Shown here in pieces: positions 43,077 to 52,185 of a stretch of DNA of 64,000 bases. Numbering within the stretch: position 1 is the first letter of the stretch; every line of letters begins with the position of its first letter. The stretch spans positions 62,001 to 126,000 of the forward strand of contig NZ_NKCN01000011.1 in NCBI RefSeq assembly GCF_002245535.1. The letters run 5' to 3'. Made by a program: the position numbers and the translations under genes. The notes beneath the pieces are model-generated. The model ran no database searches, was not told the origin of the DNA, and saw only the letters and a list, made by a program, of their open reading frames with translations. Origin of the DNA: Mycobacterium lehmannii (GTDB taxonomy: Bacteria > Actinomycetota > Actinomycetes > Mycobacteriales > Mycobacteriaceae).

Positions 43077-44420
43077 GTGAGCGTGTTGCTTTTCGGGGTT
43101 TCGCACCGCAGTGCGCCGGTGTCGGTGCTCGAGCAGCTGAGTACCGACGAGTCCGATCAGGCCAAGATCGTCGACCAGGTGCTGCAGTCCTCCCTCGTCA
43201 CCGAGGCCATGGTGCTGTCGACCTGCAATCGCGTGGAGATCTACGCCGTTGTCGACGCGTTCCACGGCGGGTTGTCGGTGATCGGCCAGGTACTTTCCGA
43301 GCACTCCGGGATGAGCCTCAACGACCTGACCAAATACGCGTATGTGCGGTACGCCGAAGCGGCTGTCGAGCACCTGTTCGCGGTGGCGTCGGGCCTGGAT
43401 TCGGCCGTTGTCGGTGAACAGCAGGTGCTCGGCCAGGTGCGCCGCGCGTACGCCGCCGCCGAGGCCAACCACACCGTCGGACGCACCCTGCACGAGCTCT
43501 CGCAGCGCGCGTTGGCCGTCGGCAAGCGGGTGCACACCGAGACCGGCATCGACGCCGCGGGCGCGTCGGTGGTGTCCGTCGCGCTGTGCACCGCCGAATC
43601 CAAGCTCGGCTCGCTGGCCGGTCGCACCGCGGTGGTCATCGGGGCGGGTTCGATGGGTTCGCTGGCCGCCAAACACCTGACCCGCGCGGGCGTCGACCGC
43701 ATCCACGTCGTAAACCGCAGCCAGCCGCGGGCCAAGCGGCTCGCCGCCAACGTCCGGGAACTGGGCGTCGACGCGCACGCCTTCCCGTTCGACCACCTGC
43801 CGCCGCTGCTGACCGATGCCGATGTGGTGGTCTGCTGCACCGGGGCGGTGCGCCCGGTGGTCTCACTGGCCGACGTGCACCGCGGCCTCGCGCACGGCCA
43901 AGAGCCCAAGCAGCTGGTCATCTGCGATCTCGGCATGCCCCGTGACGTCGACCCCGCCGTGGCCGGTCTGCCCGGCGTCTACGTCGTCGACATGGAGCGC
44001 ATCCAGCGCGAACCGGCGGCCCGCGCCGCGGCGTCCGACGCCGAAGCCGCCCGCGCGATCGTCGCCGCCGAGGTCGCCACCTACCTGGCCGGTCAGCGGA
44101 TGGCCGAGGTCACCCCGACCGTCACCGCGCTGCGTCAGCGCGCCGCCGACGTGGTCGAGGCCGAGCTGCTGCGGCTGGACCACCGCCTGCCGGGCCTGGA
44201 CGCCATCCACCGCGACGAGGTCGCCAAGACGGTGCGACGGGTCGTCGACAAACTCCTGCACGCGCCGACTGTGCGCGTCAAGCAGCTGGCGAGTGCGCCG
44301 GGCGGAGACAGCTACGCAGAGGCTCTGCGTGAGCTCTTCGAGCTCGACCAGCAGGCCGTCGACGCCGTCGCCGGGCCCGAATTGCCTTTGATCGCACCAG
44401 ATCTCGATAAGGCCGAGTAA
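43077..44420 (+). CDS. hemA: Glutamyl-tRNA reductase
   Basis: A 447-residue enzyme that reduces Glu-tRNA(Glu) to glutamate-1-semialdehyde, the first step of C5-pathway tetrapyrrole synthesis. Catalytic C50 lies in [21 protein letters not shown] is at residues 7-15, [13 protein letters not shown] near 118, the NADPH site VIGAGSMG (about 188) and the C-terminal dimerisation helices follow. GTG start about 62 bases downstream of a GATAAT -10 candidate. First gene of hemACDB. Confidence 0.97.
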   Translation: MSVLLFGVSHRSAPVSVLEQLSTDESDQAKIVDQVLQSSLVTEAMVLSTCNRVEIYAVVDAFHGGLSVIGQVLSEHSGMSLNDLTKYAYVRYAEAAVEHLFAVASGLDSAVVGEQQVLGQVRRAYAAAEANHTVGRTLHELSQRALAVGKRVHTETGIDAAGASVVSVALCTAESKLGSLAGRTAVVIGAGSMGSLAAKHLTRAGVDRIHVVNRSQPRAKRLAANVRELGVDAHAFPFDHLPPLLTDADVVVCCTGAVRPVVSLADVHRGLAHGQEPKQLVICDLGMPRDVDPAVAGLPGVYVVDMERIQREPAARAAASDAEAARAIVAAEVATYLAGQRMAEVTPTVTALRQRAADVVEAELLRLDHRLPGLDAIHRDEVAKTVRRVVDKLLHAPTVRVKQLASAPGGDSYAEALRELFELDQQAVDAVAGPELPLIAPDLDKAE

Positions 44421-44423
44421 CGC

Positions 44424-45356
44424 TTGACTGTAATCCGGATAGGCACTCGCGCCAGTCTCCTGGCGACCACTCAGGCCGGTACGGTCCGAGACGCGCTCAT
44501 CGCCAACGGACACGCGGCCGAGCTCGTCCCCATCTCCACCGAGGGTGACCGCAACCAGGGCCCGATCGCCGAGATCGGCGTTGGCGTGTTCACCGCGGCT
44601 CTGCGCGAAGCCATCCACGACGGCCGGGTGGACGCCGCCGTGCACTCGTTCAAGGATCTGCCGACCGCGGCCGACACCCGCTTCGTCATCGCCGCGAGTC
44701 CCCCCCGCGAAGACCCCAGGGACGCCCTGGTGGCACGCGATGGGCTGGTGCTCGGGGAGTTGCCGCCGGGTTCTTTGATCGGCACGTCGAGCCCGCGGCG
44801 GGCGGCACAGCTTAGAGCACTGGGTCTCGGTTTGGAAATCCGCCCCCTAAGAGGCAACCTGGATACCAGGTTGAACAGGGTTAGCAACGGTGATCTCGAC
44901 GGCATCGTAGTCGCACGGGCGGGACTGGCCCGCATCGGGCGACTGGCCGATGTCACCGAGACTCTCGAGCCGGTGCAGATGTTGCCAGCGCCGGCTCAAG
45001 GTGCGCTCGCGGTCGAGTGCCGCGCAGGCGACACCGGGCTCGCTGCGCTGCTGGCGGAGTTGGACGACGCCGACACACGCGCCGCGGTCACCGCTGAACG
45101 GGCCCTGCTCGCCCGACTGGAGGCGGGTTGTCACGCACCGGTGGGCGCGATCGCTGAGGTGGTCGAGTCCATCGATGAGGACGGCAACGTCTTCGAAGAG
45201 GTGTCGCTGCGCGGCTGCGTGGCGGCACTGGACGGATCCGACGTGATCCGCGCGTCCGGCGTCGGCACAACCGACCGGGCCCGGGAGCTGGGGCTCTCGG
45301 TGGCCGAGGAGTTGTTCGACCTCGGGGCGCGCGAACTCATGGCGGACGCCAACTGA
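44424..45356 (+). CDS. hemC: Hydroxymethylbilane synthase (porphobilinogen deaminase)
   Basis: A 310-residue enzyme that polymerises four porphobilinogens. Seen: [14 protein letters not shown] at residues 5-18, the active-site KDLPT region (HSFKDLP, about 74-80), [13 protein letters not shown], and the dipyrromethane-cofactor C236 in [13 protein letters not shown] start 3 bases after the hemA stop, supported by the conserved N-terminus TVIRIGTR. Confidence 0.96.
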   Translation: MTVIRIGTRASLLATTQAGTVRDALIANGHAAELVPISTEGDRNQGPIAEIGVGVFTAALREAIHDGRVDAAVHSFKDLPTAADTRFVIAASPPREDPRDALVARDGLVLGELPPGSLIGTSSPRRAAQLRALGLGLEIRPLRGNLDTRLNRVSNGDLDGIVVARAGLARIGRLADVTETLEPVQMLPAPAQGALAVECRAGDTGLAALLAELDDADTRAAVTAERALLARLEAGCHAPVGAIAEVVESIDEDGNVFEEVSLRGCVAALDGSDVIRASGVGTTDRARELGLSVAEELFDLGARELMADAN

Positions 45357-45369
45357 GCTGTAGAGCGGA

Positions 45370-47037
45370 GTGACTGAGATGACAGGCCAGACCAGCGGGC
45401 GGGGGCGCAAGCCGAAGCCGGGCCGCATCACGTTCGTCGGCTCGGGTCCTGGCGACCCGGGACTGCTGACGACGCGGGCGCACACGGTGCTCGCCAACGC
45501 TGCCTTGGTGTTCACCGATCCCGAGGTGCCGGAAGCGGTGCTGGCCCTGGTGGGTTGCGAACTGCCGCCCCCGTCGGGGCCCGAACCGGCTGAGGCCGCC
45601 GACAACGGCGAGGCCTCGGGTAAGGAAGCCCCGACCCTGCCCGGCGGACCGGATATCCGGTCGGCCGTCGGCGATCCGGCCGAGGTGGCCAAGACGCTGA
45701 TCACCGAGGCGCGCACCGGTGTCGACGTGGTCCGGCTGGTGGCGGGCGATCCGCTGTCGGTGGACGCCGTGATCACCGAGGTGTCCGCGTTGGCGAAATC
45801 GCATCTGAACTTCGAGATCGTGCCGGGCCTGCCGGACACCACCGCGGTGCCCACCTACGCCGGCCTGCCGCTGGGATCGGCGCACACCGTGGCCGACGTC
45901 CGCGACCCCGACGTCGACTGGGCCGCATTGGCCGCCGCGCCCGGCCCGTTGATCCTGCACGCGACGGCGTCTCATCTGCCCGACGCGGCGCGCACGCTGA
46001 TCGAGTACGGCCTGACCGACACCACGCCACTGGTGGTCACCGCCAACGGCACGACGTGCCAGCAGCGTTCGGTCGAGACCACCCTGGCCGGGCTGCTCGA
46101 CAAGGCCACCCTGGCGGGCTCCGAGCCGGCCGGTCCGTTGGCCGGACCGCTCGTGGTGACCATCGGCAAGACCGTGGCCAACCGCACCAAGCTGAACTGG
46201 TGGGAGAGCCGCGCCCTGTACGGCTGGACCGTGCTGGTGCCCCGCACCAAGGACCAGGCCGGCGAGATGAGCGAGAAGCTGGTGGGACACGGTGCGCTGC
46301 CGATCGAGGTCCCGACCATCGCCGTCGAGCCGCCGCGCAGCCCCGCTCAGATGGAGCGCGCGGTCAAGGGACTGGTCGACGGCCGGTTCCAGTGGGTGGT
46401 GTTCACCTCCACCAACGCGGTTCGTGCGGTGTGGGAGAAGTTCAACGAGTTCGGTCTCGACGCCCGGGCGTTCTCGGGTGTGAGGATCGCCTGCGTCGGC
46501 CAGGCCACCGCCGACCGGGTACGGGCGTTCGGCATCAATCCCGAGCTGGTTCCGGCGGGTGAGCAATCGTCGCTCGGCCTACTCGACGAATTCCCGCCGT
46601 ATGACGACGTTTTCGACCCGGTGAACCGCGTGCTGCTGCCGCGCGCCGACATCGCCACCGAGACGCTGGCCGAGGGTCTGCGTGAGCGCGGCTGGGAGAT
46701 CGAGGACGTCACGGCATACCGCACGGTGCGCGCCGCGCCGCCGCCTGCGCACACCCGCGAGATGATCAAGACCGGTGGCTTCGACGCGGTCTGCTTCACC
46801 TCGAGCTCCACGGTGCGCAACCTGGTCGGTATCGCGGGCAAGCCGCACGCGCGCACCATCGTCGCGTGCATCGGGCCCAAGACCGCCGAGACCGCAGCGG
46901 AATTCGGTCTGCGCGTCGATGTGCAGCCCGAGGTGGCCGCCGTCGGACCGCTGGTGGAGGCGCTCGCGGAGCACGCCGCCCGGCTGCGGGCCGAGGGCGC
47001 ACTGCCGCCGCCGCGTAAGAAGAGCCGCCGCCGCTGA
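45370..47037 (+). CDS. hemD: Uroporphyrinogen-III synthase fused to a methyltransferase-like domain
   Basis: A 555-residue bifunctional-type protein. The N-terminal half (about 15-265) looks like a CobA/CysG uroporphyrinogen-III C-methyltransferase, with ITFVGSGPGDPGLLTTRA and VRLVAGDPL. It carries a low-complexity insert (about residues 70-100) in place of normally conserved sequence, so methylation may be impaired. The C-terminal half (about 275-535) is the HemD cyclase, with VVFTSTNAVRAVW and VCFTSSSTVRNLV. The fusion is standard for mycobacteria. GTG 45370 or ATG 45379 could start it. Lies between hemC and hemB. Confidence 0.93.
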   Translation: MTEMTGQTSGRGRKPKPGRITFVGSGPGDPGLLTTRAHTVLANAALVFTDPEVPEAVLALVGCELPPPSGPEPAEAADNGEASGKEAPTLPGGPDIRSAVGDPAEVAKTLITEARTGVDVVRLVAGDPLSVDAVITEVSALAKSHLNFEIVPGLPDTTAVPTYAGLPLGSAHTVADVRDPDVDWAALAAAPGPLILHATASHLPDAARTLIEYGLTDTTPLVVTANGTTCQQRSVETTLAGLLDKATLAGSEPAGPLAGPLVVTIGKTVANRTKLNWWESRALYGWTVLVPRTKDQAGEMSEKLVGHGALPIEVPTIAVEPPRSPAQMERAVKGLVDGRFQWVVFTSTNAVRAVWEKFNEFGLDARAFSGVRIACVGQATADRVRAFGINPELVPAGEQSSLGLLDEFPPYDDVFDPVNRVLLPRADIATETLAEGLRERGWEIEDVTAYRTVRAAPPPAHTREMIKTGGFDAVCFTSSSTVRNLVGIAGKPHARTIVACIGPKTAETAAEFGLRVDVQPEVAAVGPLVEALAEHAARLRAEGALPPPRKKSRRR

Positions 47038-47061
47038 CCGCAACACCGAAGGTGGGTTTGC

Positions 47062-48042
47062 ATGGGCTTTCCTAGGCATCGCCCCCGCAGGCTGCGCACG
47101 ACTCCGGCGCTGCGGCGACTCGTCGCCGAAACCACCTTGGAGCCACGGCAACTCGTGTTGCCGATGTTCGTCGCCGACGGTATCGACGAGCCACGCCAGA
47201 TCTCGTCGATGCCCGGCGTCGTCCAACACACCCGCGACTCGCTGCGCCGCGCCGCCGCCGACGCGGTGGCCGCCGGTGTGGGTGGCCTGATGCTGTTCGG
47301 CGTGCCGCGCGACGCGGACAAGGATCCCACCGGCTCCGTCGCCGTCGCCGAAGACGGCATCCTCAACGTCGCCCTGCGCGACCTGGCGAGTGACCTCGGT
47401 GACGACACCGTGCTGATGGCCGACACCTGCCTCGACGAGTTCACCGACCACGGCCACTGCGGAATCGTGGACGCGTCGGGCCGGGTTGATAATGACCTGA
47501 CCAACAAGCGCTACGTGGAACTCGCTGTGGCGCAGGCGGATTCGGGCGCACACGTGGTCGGGCCGAGCGGAATGATGGACGGCCAGGTGGCCGCGATCCG
47601 CGACGGGCTGGACGCCGCCGGGCACACCGACACCGTCATCCTGGCGTACGCCGCGAAGTTCGCCTCCGGTTTCTACGGGCCGTTCCGGGAAGCGGTGGGA
47701 TCGAGCCTGCGCGGCGATCGTCGCACGTACCAACAGAATCCGGGCAACGCGCGCGAGGCGTTGCACGAGGTGGAACTCGACATCGACGAAGGCGCCGACA
47801 TCGTCATGGTCAAGCCCGCGATGGGCTACCTCGACGTGGTGCGCGCGGCCGCCGACCTGTCGCCGGTGCCCGTGGCCGCCTACCAGGTCTCCGGTGAGTA
47901 CTCGATGATCAGCGCCGCAGCCGCCAACGGCTGGATCGACCTACAAGCGGTGGCTCTGGAGACGCTGACCAGCATCCGGCGGGCCGGGGCAGACATCGTG
48001 CTGACGTACTGGGCGGCCGACGTCGCCGGTTGGCTGGCGTGA
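47062..48042 (+). CDS. hemB: Delta-aminolevulinic acid dehydratase (porphobilinogen synthase)
   Basis: A 326-residue enzyme that condenses two ALA molecules. Schiff-base lysines lie in [14 protein letters not shown] and [10 protein letters not shown]. The metal-binding loop reads [14 protein letters not shown]: Cys-x-Asp-...-Cys, a hybrid between the three-Cys zinc site and the Asp-rich magnesium site, as in other mycobacteria. C-terminal [11 protein letters not shown] closes the active site. ATG start. Its stop overlaps the next membrane gene by GTGA. Confidence 0.97.
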   Translation: MGFPRHRPRRLRTTPALRRLVAETTLEPRQLVLPMFVADGIDEPRQISSMPGVVQHTRDSLRRAAADAVAAGVGGLMLFGVPRDADKDPTGSVAVAEDGILNVALRDLASDLGDDTVLMADTCLDEFTDHGHCGIVDASGRVDNDLTNKRYVELAVAQADSGAHVVGPSGMMDGQVAAIRDGLDAAGHTDTVILAYAAKFASGFYGPFREAVGSSLRGDRRTYQQNPGNAREALHEVELDIDEGADIVMVKPAMGYLDVVRAAADLSPVPVAAYQVSGEYSMISAAAANGWIDLQAVALETLTSIRRAGADIVLTYWAADVAGWLA

Positions 48043-48491
48043 ATCCGGAACCGCAGGGCCACCCGGATGAGGCCGGCCAGCAGCCCGAGTCGGGTGGCCG
48101 CCCGGACGACGTCGACACCGGCTTTTGGCTCTGGGTGGTCGCGCTCGTCCTGATGGTCGTCGGCCAGGTCGTCGACCTGCTGGTCAGCGAACGCGCCGAC
48201 GGCCTGCCCGCACCGGTGCTGGCCCTCTCGGCGGTGTTCATCGTGATCCTCGGCGCCGTGGCGCTGACGTTCCAATTCCTGATGCGCCAGGGGTACCGGT
48301 GGGCCCGCACCGTGCTGACCGGCGCAGGTGTCGCGGCGGTCGTGTACGCCGTGAGCAGCCTGTTCGGCGAGGAACGGCCGCCGGCGGCCGCGCTCGCCTA
48401 CGCCGTCACCGCCATCCTCGGCTCGGTGCTGATCGTGGGCGGTGTGTACCTGCTGCACCGTAAAGACGCCAACGACTACTTCACGCGGTGA
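48039..48491 (+). CDS. Small four-helix membrane protein (Rv0513-like)
   Basis: A 150-residue protein: a hydrophilic N-terminus of 25 residues rich in Pro/Gln/Asp, then four hydrophobic segments (about 28-50, 60-82, 90-106 and 115-138). GTG start overlaps the hemB stop by 4 bases. First of a chain of four small, mostly overlapping membrane-protein genes after hemB. No known domain beyond conserved mycobacterial hypothetical. Confidence 0.85.
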   Translation: MNPEPQGHPDEAGQQPESGGRPDDVDTGFWLWVVALVLMVVGQVVDLLVSERADGLPAPVLALSAVFIVILGAVALTFQFLMRQGYRWARTVLTGAGVAAVVYAVSSLFGEERPPAAALAYAVTAILGSVLIVGGVYLLHRKDANDYFTR

Positions 48492-48511
48492 CCCGATAGG
48501 CTGACCCGACC

Positions 48512-48883
48512 ATGACCGCTCCTGCGCCGCGAGCCCGCGTCGTCACCGCCGCCTTCTGGTGCTGGGTCGTCGCCGCGGTGATGTTGATGCTCGGCGGGCT
48601 GATCGCCGCCTCGGTGAACCTGCCGCCGCTGTTTCGCGGCGCGGGGGTCCTCACCGCCGTCGCCGGCGCAGGAATGGCGTTCCTCGCAGGCCGCAGCCGC
48701 GCGGGCGATGCCCGGTTCCGCCGGGCCGGCGTCGCGTTGGCGCTGACCATCGTCGTATTCGTGGTGCTGCTCGCGATGCGCGGCGTCGTGCACATCGTGA
48801 CGGTGCTCGCGGTGCTGCCCCTGATCGCGGGCGCCGTCCTGATCACCCGGCCGAGCGCGGACGCGCAGGGGGAAGCGACGTGA
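48512..48883 (+). CDS. Small membrane protein (Rv0514-like)
   Basis: A 123-residue protein with four hydrophobic segments (about 13-35, 42-60, 70-90 and 93-112) and few polar residues. ATG start, 20 bases after the preceding gene; overlaps the next gene by GTGA. It appears to be a paralogue-like partner of the preceding membrane protein by topology only. Confidence 0.82.
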   Translation: MTAPAPRARVVTAAFWCWVVAAVMLMLGGLIAASVNLPPLFRGAGVLTAVAGAGMAFLAGRSRAGDARFRRAGVALALTIVVFVVLLAMRGVVHIVTVLAVLPLIAGAVLITRPSADAQGEAT

Positions 48884-49362
48884 CCGACAAGCAGACCGCG
48901 CCGCAGGTGCTGTTCTACGAGCAGGGGGCCAGTTGGTGGTGGTTGGCCGCCGGGCCCGCCGCGGCGATCGCGATGGGATTGATCCAGGCGTCAGCCGGCT
49001 ACGGGTTCCAGTGGGTGGTTCCCGGGATGTTCCTGGTGCTCGTCAGCGGCTTCCTCGCGATACAGGTCAAGGCCGCCCGTATCCACACCTCGGTCGAGTT
49101 GACGCCCGAGACGCTGCGGCAGGGCACCGAGCGCATCGGTACCGACGAGATCGTCCGCGTCTATCCCGAGGCGACCGGTTCGGAGCCGCCGAAATGGCAG
49201 TCGGCGCGGGCGCTGGGCGAGCTCACCGGTGTGCCGCGCGGCCGCACGGGTATCGGGCTGAAGATGACCAACGACCGCACCGCGCAGGCGTGGGCCCGCA
49301 AGCATCAAACGCTGCGGCAGACGTTGACCCAGCTCATCGAAGAGCGCATTCCGCCGGCATGA
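48880..49362 (+). CDS. DUF3093-like membrane protein
   Basis: A 160-residue protein. Two closely spaced hydrophobic helices (about 18-36 and 42-62) follow VLFYEQGASWWWL, then a soluble domain with VELTPETLRQGTERIGTDEI and a PH-like beta pattern. DUF3093 proteins are actinobacterial membrane proteins of unknown function. GTG start in a GTGA overlap, and the stop overlaps the next ATG. Confidence 0.85.
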   Translation: MTDKQTAPQVLFYEQGASWWWLAAGPAAAIAMGLIQASAGYGFQWVVPGMFLVLVSGFLAIQVKAARIHTSVELTPETLRQGTERIGTDEIVRVYPEATGSEPPKWQSARALGELTGVPRGRTGIGLKMTNDRTAQAWARKHQTLRQTLTQLIEERIPPA

Positions 49363-49670
49363 CGGTCCGCGCAGCGCTCGAGCTGGTGCTGGCCGTCGCC
49401 GCTGCGGTGGGCAGCGTGCTGAGCTGGCTTGCGGCCAAGACGACGGTCGCGGTCCCGCCGGTGCTCGAAGGCGAACCGCAGACAACCTCGGTCGAGTACA
49501 GCGCGCCGATGGTGGGACTTGCGCTGCTTCTGGCGGCGGTCGCCGGTGTGTTCGTGGTGCTGACCATCGCCCATTGGCGCCGCGATCGGCGCGCTGCCCC
49601 TTCGCCCCGCGATCGGCGCGCTGCCCCTTCGCGCCGCGATCGGCGCGCTGCCCCTTCGCGCCGCGAGTGA
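49359..49670 (+). CDS. Small membrane protein with a tandem-repeat basic tail
   Basis: A 103-residue protein: two hydrophobic segments (about 5-28 and 47-70) and a C-terminal tail built from three copies of the 9-residue unit RDRRAAPSR (with a Pro variant). The tail is encoded by a 27-bp tandem repeat at 49581-49661, and the stop codon lies in the broken fourth copy. ATG start overlaps the DUF3093 stop. The tail is positively charged and cytosolic by the positive-inside rule. Unknown function. Confidence 0.75.
   Translation: MTVRAALELVLAVAAAVGSVLSWLAAKTTVAVPPVLEGEPQTTSVEYSAPMVGLALLLAAVAGVFVVLTIAHWRRDRRAAPSPRDRRAAPSRRDRRAAPSRRE
49581..49661 (+). repeat. 27-bp tandem repeat at the 3' end of a membrane-protein gene
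   Basis: Three units begin at 49581, 49608 and 49635 with sequence CGCGATCGGCGCGCTGCCCC then TTCGC; a fourth starts at 49662 but ends in the stop codon. Units differ at one position (CCC or CGC). Since 27 is a multiple of 3, copy-number change would lengthen or shorten the protein tail without frameshift, a potential VNTR. Confidence 0.85.
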
Positions 49671-49753
49671 CCGCGTTTGCACGTGACACGCCGGGCGATC
49701 CCGTGCAGAACAGGTCGCTCGCGGGAAGTGAGAGGCCGCTCACAGCCGCTTGG

Positions 49754-49773
49754 TACAAAGTGCAAATTTTGTA
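49754..49773. promoter_or_regulatory. Palindromic operator upstream of the MpaB-like gene
   Basis: TACAAA (49754-49759) and TTTGTA (49768-49773) form an inverted repeat with an 8-base spacer, 12 bases before the ATG at 49786. It is AT-rich against a GC-rich background and suits a TetR-type dimer. The TetR gene is the next gene in the operon. Confidence 0.6.
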
Positions 49774-49785
49774 ACACTGTGTCGT

Positions 49786-50643
49786 ATGACCGAGTTGGTG
49801 GAGACAGACAGGCCCGTCGACGATGCGCTGCCGCTGGGCCCGCAGTCGCTGGTGTGGCGCTACTTCGGGGACAACCGGATGTACCTGATCGGGCCGCGCC
49901 CCGCGGTGCTGCAGAACATGCTGGCCGAACTCGGCCAGGGCGTGCTCGACCACTCCGTGTTCTTTGACGACACCGCCGCGCGGGTCAAGCGCTCGCTGCC
50001 GCCGATCTTCAACACGGTCTACGGCTCCGATGAGGACCACCCGGGCGCCCAGGTGCGCGACTTCCACACCGACATCAAGGGCAAGATGCCCGACGGCGCC
50101 CGGTACCACGCCCTGGATCCGAAGACCTACTTCTGGGCGCACGCTACGTTCGTCGAGCAGGTGCTGTACTTCGCCGACACCTTCGTCCAGCGGCTGAGCC
50201 GCGAGGAGAAGGAGCAGATCTATCTCGAGTCCAAGACGTGGTACCGCCGCTACGGCGTGAGCGACCGGCCGATGCCCGCCACCTACGACGAGTTCGAACG
50301 GTACTGGGACCGCATGCTCGACGAGATCGTCGTCGCACACAAGACCGCGGTGTACGGCGTCGGCTACGTCACGAAGGGTTTCCCGTGCCCCAAGGGTGTC
50401 CCGGAATGGGCGTGGAAGCTGATCGCGCCGGTGTTCAATCCGCTGGCAGCATTCCTGACCACCGGCGGCCTGCCGCCCCGCGCGCGCGAGCTGCTGCAAC
50501 TGCCGTGGAGTGAACGCCAGGAGCGCCGTTACCAACGGTTCGCGGCGTTGTGGCGGTCGCGCCCGGTCAACTGGGTGTGGGATCGTCTGCCCATGAGTTG
50601 GCGCTACAACAGCTACGCCCAAAAGGGTTATGCCCGGGCCTGA
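49786..50643 (+). CDS. Oxygenase MpaB-family (DUF2236) protein
   Basis: A 285-residue protein of the DUF2236/MpaB/latex-clearing-protein superfamily. The hallmark heme-proximal region is visible as [37 protein letters not shown] and [14 protein letters not shown]. Family members bind heme b and include rubber and prenyl-alcohol oxygenases; the substrate here is unknown. ATG 49786 chosen because the palindromic operator ends 12 bases before it. A TetR gene overlaps its end by 14 bases, so the pair is an autoregulated unit. Confidence 0.88.
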   Translation: MTELVETDRPVDDALPLGPQSLVWRYFGDNRMYLIGPRPAVLQNMLAELGQGVLDHSVFFDDTAARVKRSLPPIFNTVYGSDEDHPGAQVRDFHTDIKGKMPDGARYHALDPKTYFWAHATFVEQVLYFADTFVQRLSREEKEQIYLESKTWYRRYGVSDRPMPATYDEFERYWDRMLDEIVVAHKTAVYGVGYVTKGFPCPKGVPEWAWKLIAPVFNPLAAFLTTGGLPPRARELLQLPWSERQERRYQRFAALWRSRPVNWVWDRLPMSWRYNSYAQKGYARA

Positions 50644-51250
50644 CCCGGCCAACGGGTCCGATTCGTCGCCCGCGACGGAAGCCATCCTGGACGCCGCCGT
50701 CATCGAGTTCGAGCGGCACGGCTTCCGGCGGGTCGCACTCGACGACGTCGCCCGCCGCGCAGGCGTCAGCCGGACCACGATCTACCGCCGGTTCGCCAAC
50801 CGCGACGAGCTCGTGGCCGCGGTGATCGAACGCGAGAACATCGCGCTGTTCGCCGACATCGCCGAAGAGGTCAAACGCGTTGGGCCGCAATCGAACTATT
50901 ACGTCGAGGCGTTCACCCTGTCGATCCTGAAGTTCCGTCGCCACCGCGTGCTGTACCGGATATTGACCGACGATCCCGCGCTGCTGCTCGAACTGGCCCG
51001 CACACACTACGACGCCGCGATCACCCGGATGGCCGCAGCGCTGCGGGTGATCTTCCCCGCCGGGTTCGCCGAGCGGATCGGCGAGGAGACCGTCGAGGAA
51101 TTGGCCGACACAATCCTGCGGTATGCGGTGATGGTGTTGCTGCTGCCCAGCTCTCAGCCCCTTGAGTCAGCCGACGACGTTCGTGCTTTCGCTCGCAAAC
51201 ACTTCCTCCCCAGCCTGCCCACGGCTTTGCGAACCGTGCCCACCGGTTAG
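50630..51250 (+). CDS. TetR-family transcriptional regulator
   Basis: A 206-residue repressor with an N-terminal helix-turn-helix (about residues 18-65; [24 protein letters not shown]) and a helical effector domain. ATG lies 14 bases inside the MpaB-like gene. The likely target is the TACAAA-N8-TTTGTA palindrome in front of that gene. The inducer is not predictable. Confidence 0.9.
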   Translation: MPGPDPANGSDSSPATEAILDAAVIEFERHGFRRVALDDVARRAGVSRTTIYRRFANRDELVAAVIERENIALFADIAEEVKRVGPQSNYYVEAFTLSILKFRRHRVLYRILTDDPALLLELARTHYDAAITRMAAALRVIFPAGFAERIGEETVEELADTILRYAVMVLLLPSSQPLESADDVRAFARKHFLPSLPTALRTVPTG

Positions 51251-51294
51251 GCGAACTGCGTTTCGTATTTCGGCTCTCCGGGCAGTCATGGTCC

Positions 51295-51618
51295 ATGACC
51301 AGCGAACAAGGCCAGGAGAACGAAGGGTTCATCGAGGAGCAGCGCAAGGCTGAACCGGAGACCGACGAACACCACCAGGTCACCAGCGAGCAGGAAACGC
51401 CGCCGCCCACCGAGAAACCCGAAGTGACCGACGAGCATCGGGAAAAGGCCAAAGAGATGCACAAGGCCTACGAAGAAGAAAGGCCGACCACGAAGATGCC
51501 GGGCAGCGGCGGCGCCGTCGCGGGTACCGCGGTGAACGACTGGCTCGACGATGACGGAAACCCGAAGTTCAGCAAGGAATCTGCGGGCAGCGAAGCATCC
51601 GAGGGCAGCGGCACCTGA
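51295..51618 (+). CDS. Hydrophilic, probably disordered protein
   Basis: A 107-residue acidic protein very rich in Glu, Thr, Pro and Lys, with no hydrophobic core. The N-terminal 60 residues are low complexity (EEQRKAEPETDEHHQVTSEQ). The C-terminus has a short conserved-looking block, GGAVAGTAVNDWLDDDGNPKF. No recognised domain. ATG start 45 bases after the TetR gene. Confidence 0.65.
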   Translation: MTSEQGQENEGFIEEQRKAEPETDEHHQVTSEQETPPPTEKPEVTDEHREKAKEMHKAYEEERPTTKMPGSGGAVAGTAVNDWLDDDGNPKFSKESAGSEASEGSGT

Positions 51619-51653
51619 CTGGCCGAGCGGTCGCGTGCCTACGCTAGGCGACC

Positions 51654-52136
51654 GTGACCCCTCTGGAACAGATCGCGCCGGCGTTCGTTGACATGGCCCA
51701 CTCGATCGTGTGGGCCTCGGTGGCCACTGTCGACGCAAACGGCCGGCCGCGCACCCGCATCCTGCATCCGTTCTGGGAGTGGGACGGGACCGATCTCCTC
51801 GGCTGGATCGCCACCGTGCCGTCGCCGGTGAAGAAGAACCACCTCGCGGTACACCCCGAGGTCTCGGTGAGCTACTGGACCACCAATCACGACACGTGCA
51901 GCGCGGAGTGTCTGGTCGAGTGGTACGTCGACGACGAAACCAGGGCCGCGGTATGGGACAAGTTCGCCACCGCCCCCGCACCGGTGGGCTACGACCCACG
52001 GATCATCCCGATGTGGCAGGACGGGCCGACCTCCGAGCAGTTCGCCGCGCTGCGGTTGACGCCGTACCGCATCCGGGTCATGCCCGGGACGGTGATGACG
52101 AAAGGCGAAGGCGCACCGCTCACCTGGTCGGCGTGA
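51654..52136 (+). CDS. Pyridoxamine 5'-phosphate oxidase-like flavin-binding protein
   Basis: A 160-residue split beta-barrel protein: ASVATVDANGRPRTRILHPFW is the typical FMN-binding strand pair, followed by KKNHLAVHPEVSVSYW and a C-terminal strand TPYRIRVMPG. In actinobacteria such proteins may use FMN or F420. Reaction unknown. GTG start; a TACGCT (51640-51645) lies 8 bases before it, so a leaderless message is possible. Confidence 0.85.
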   Translation: MTPLEQIAPAFVDMAHSIVWASVATVDANGRPRTRILHPFWEWDGTDLLGWIATVPSPVKKNHLAVHPEVSVSYWTTNHDTCSAECLVEWYVDDETRAAVWDKFATAPAPVGYDPRIIPMWQDGPTSEQFAALRLTPYRIRVMPGTVMTKGEGAPLTWSA

Positions 52137-52185
52137 ATATCGCGTACCGGTGCCGAGCCGCCGCGACCTGGGCGATGATCTGCAC

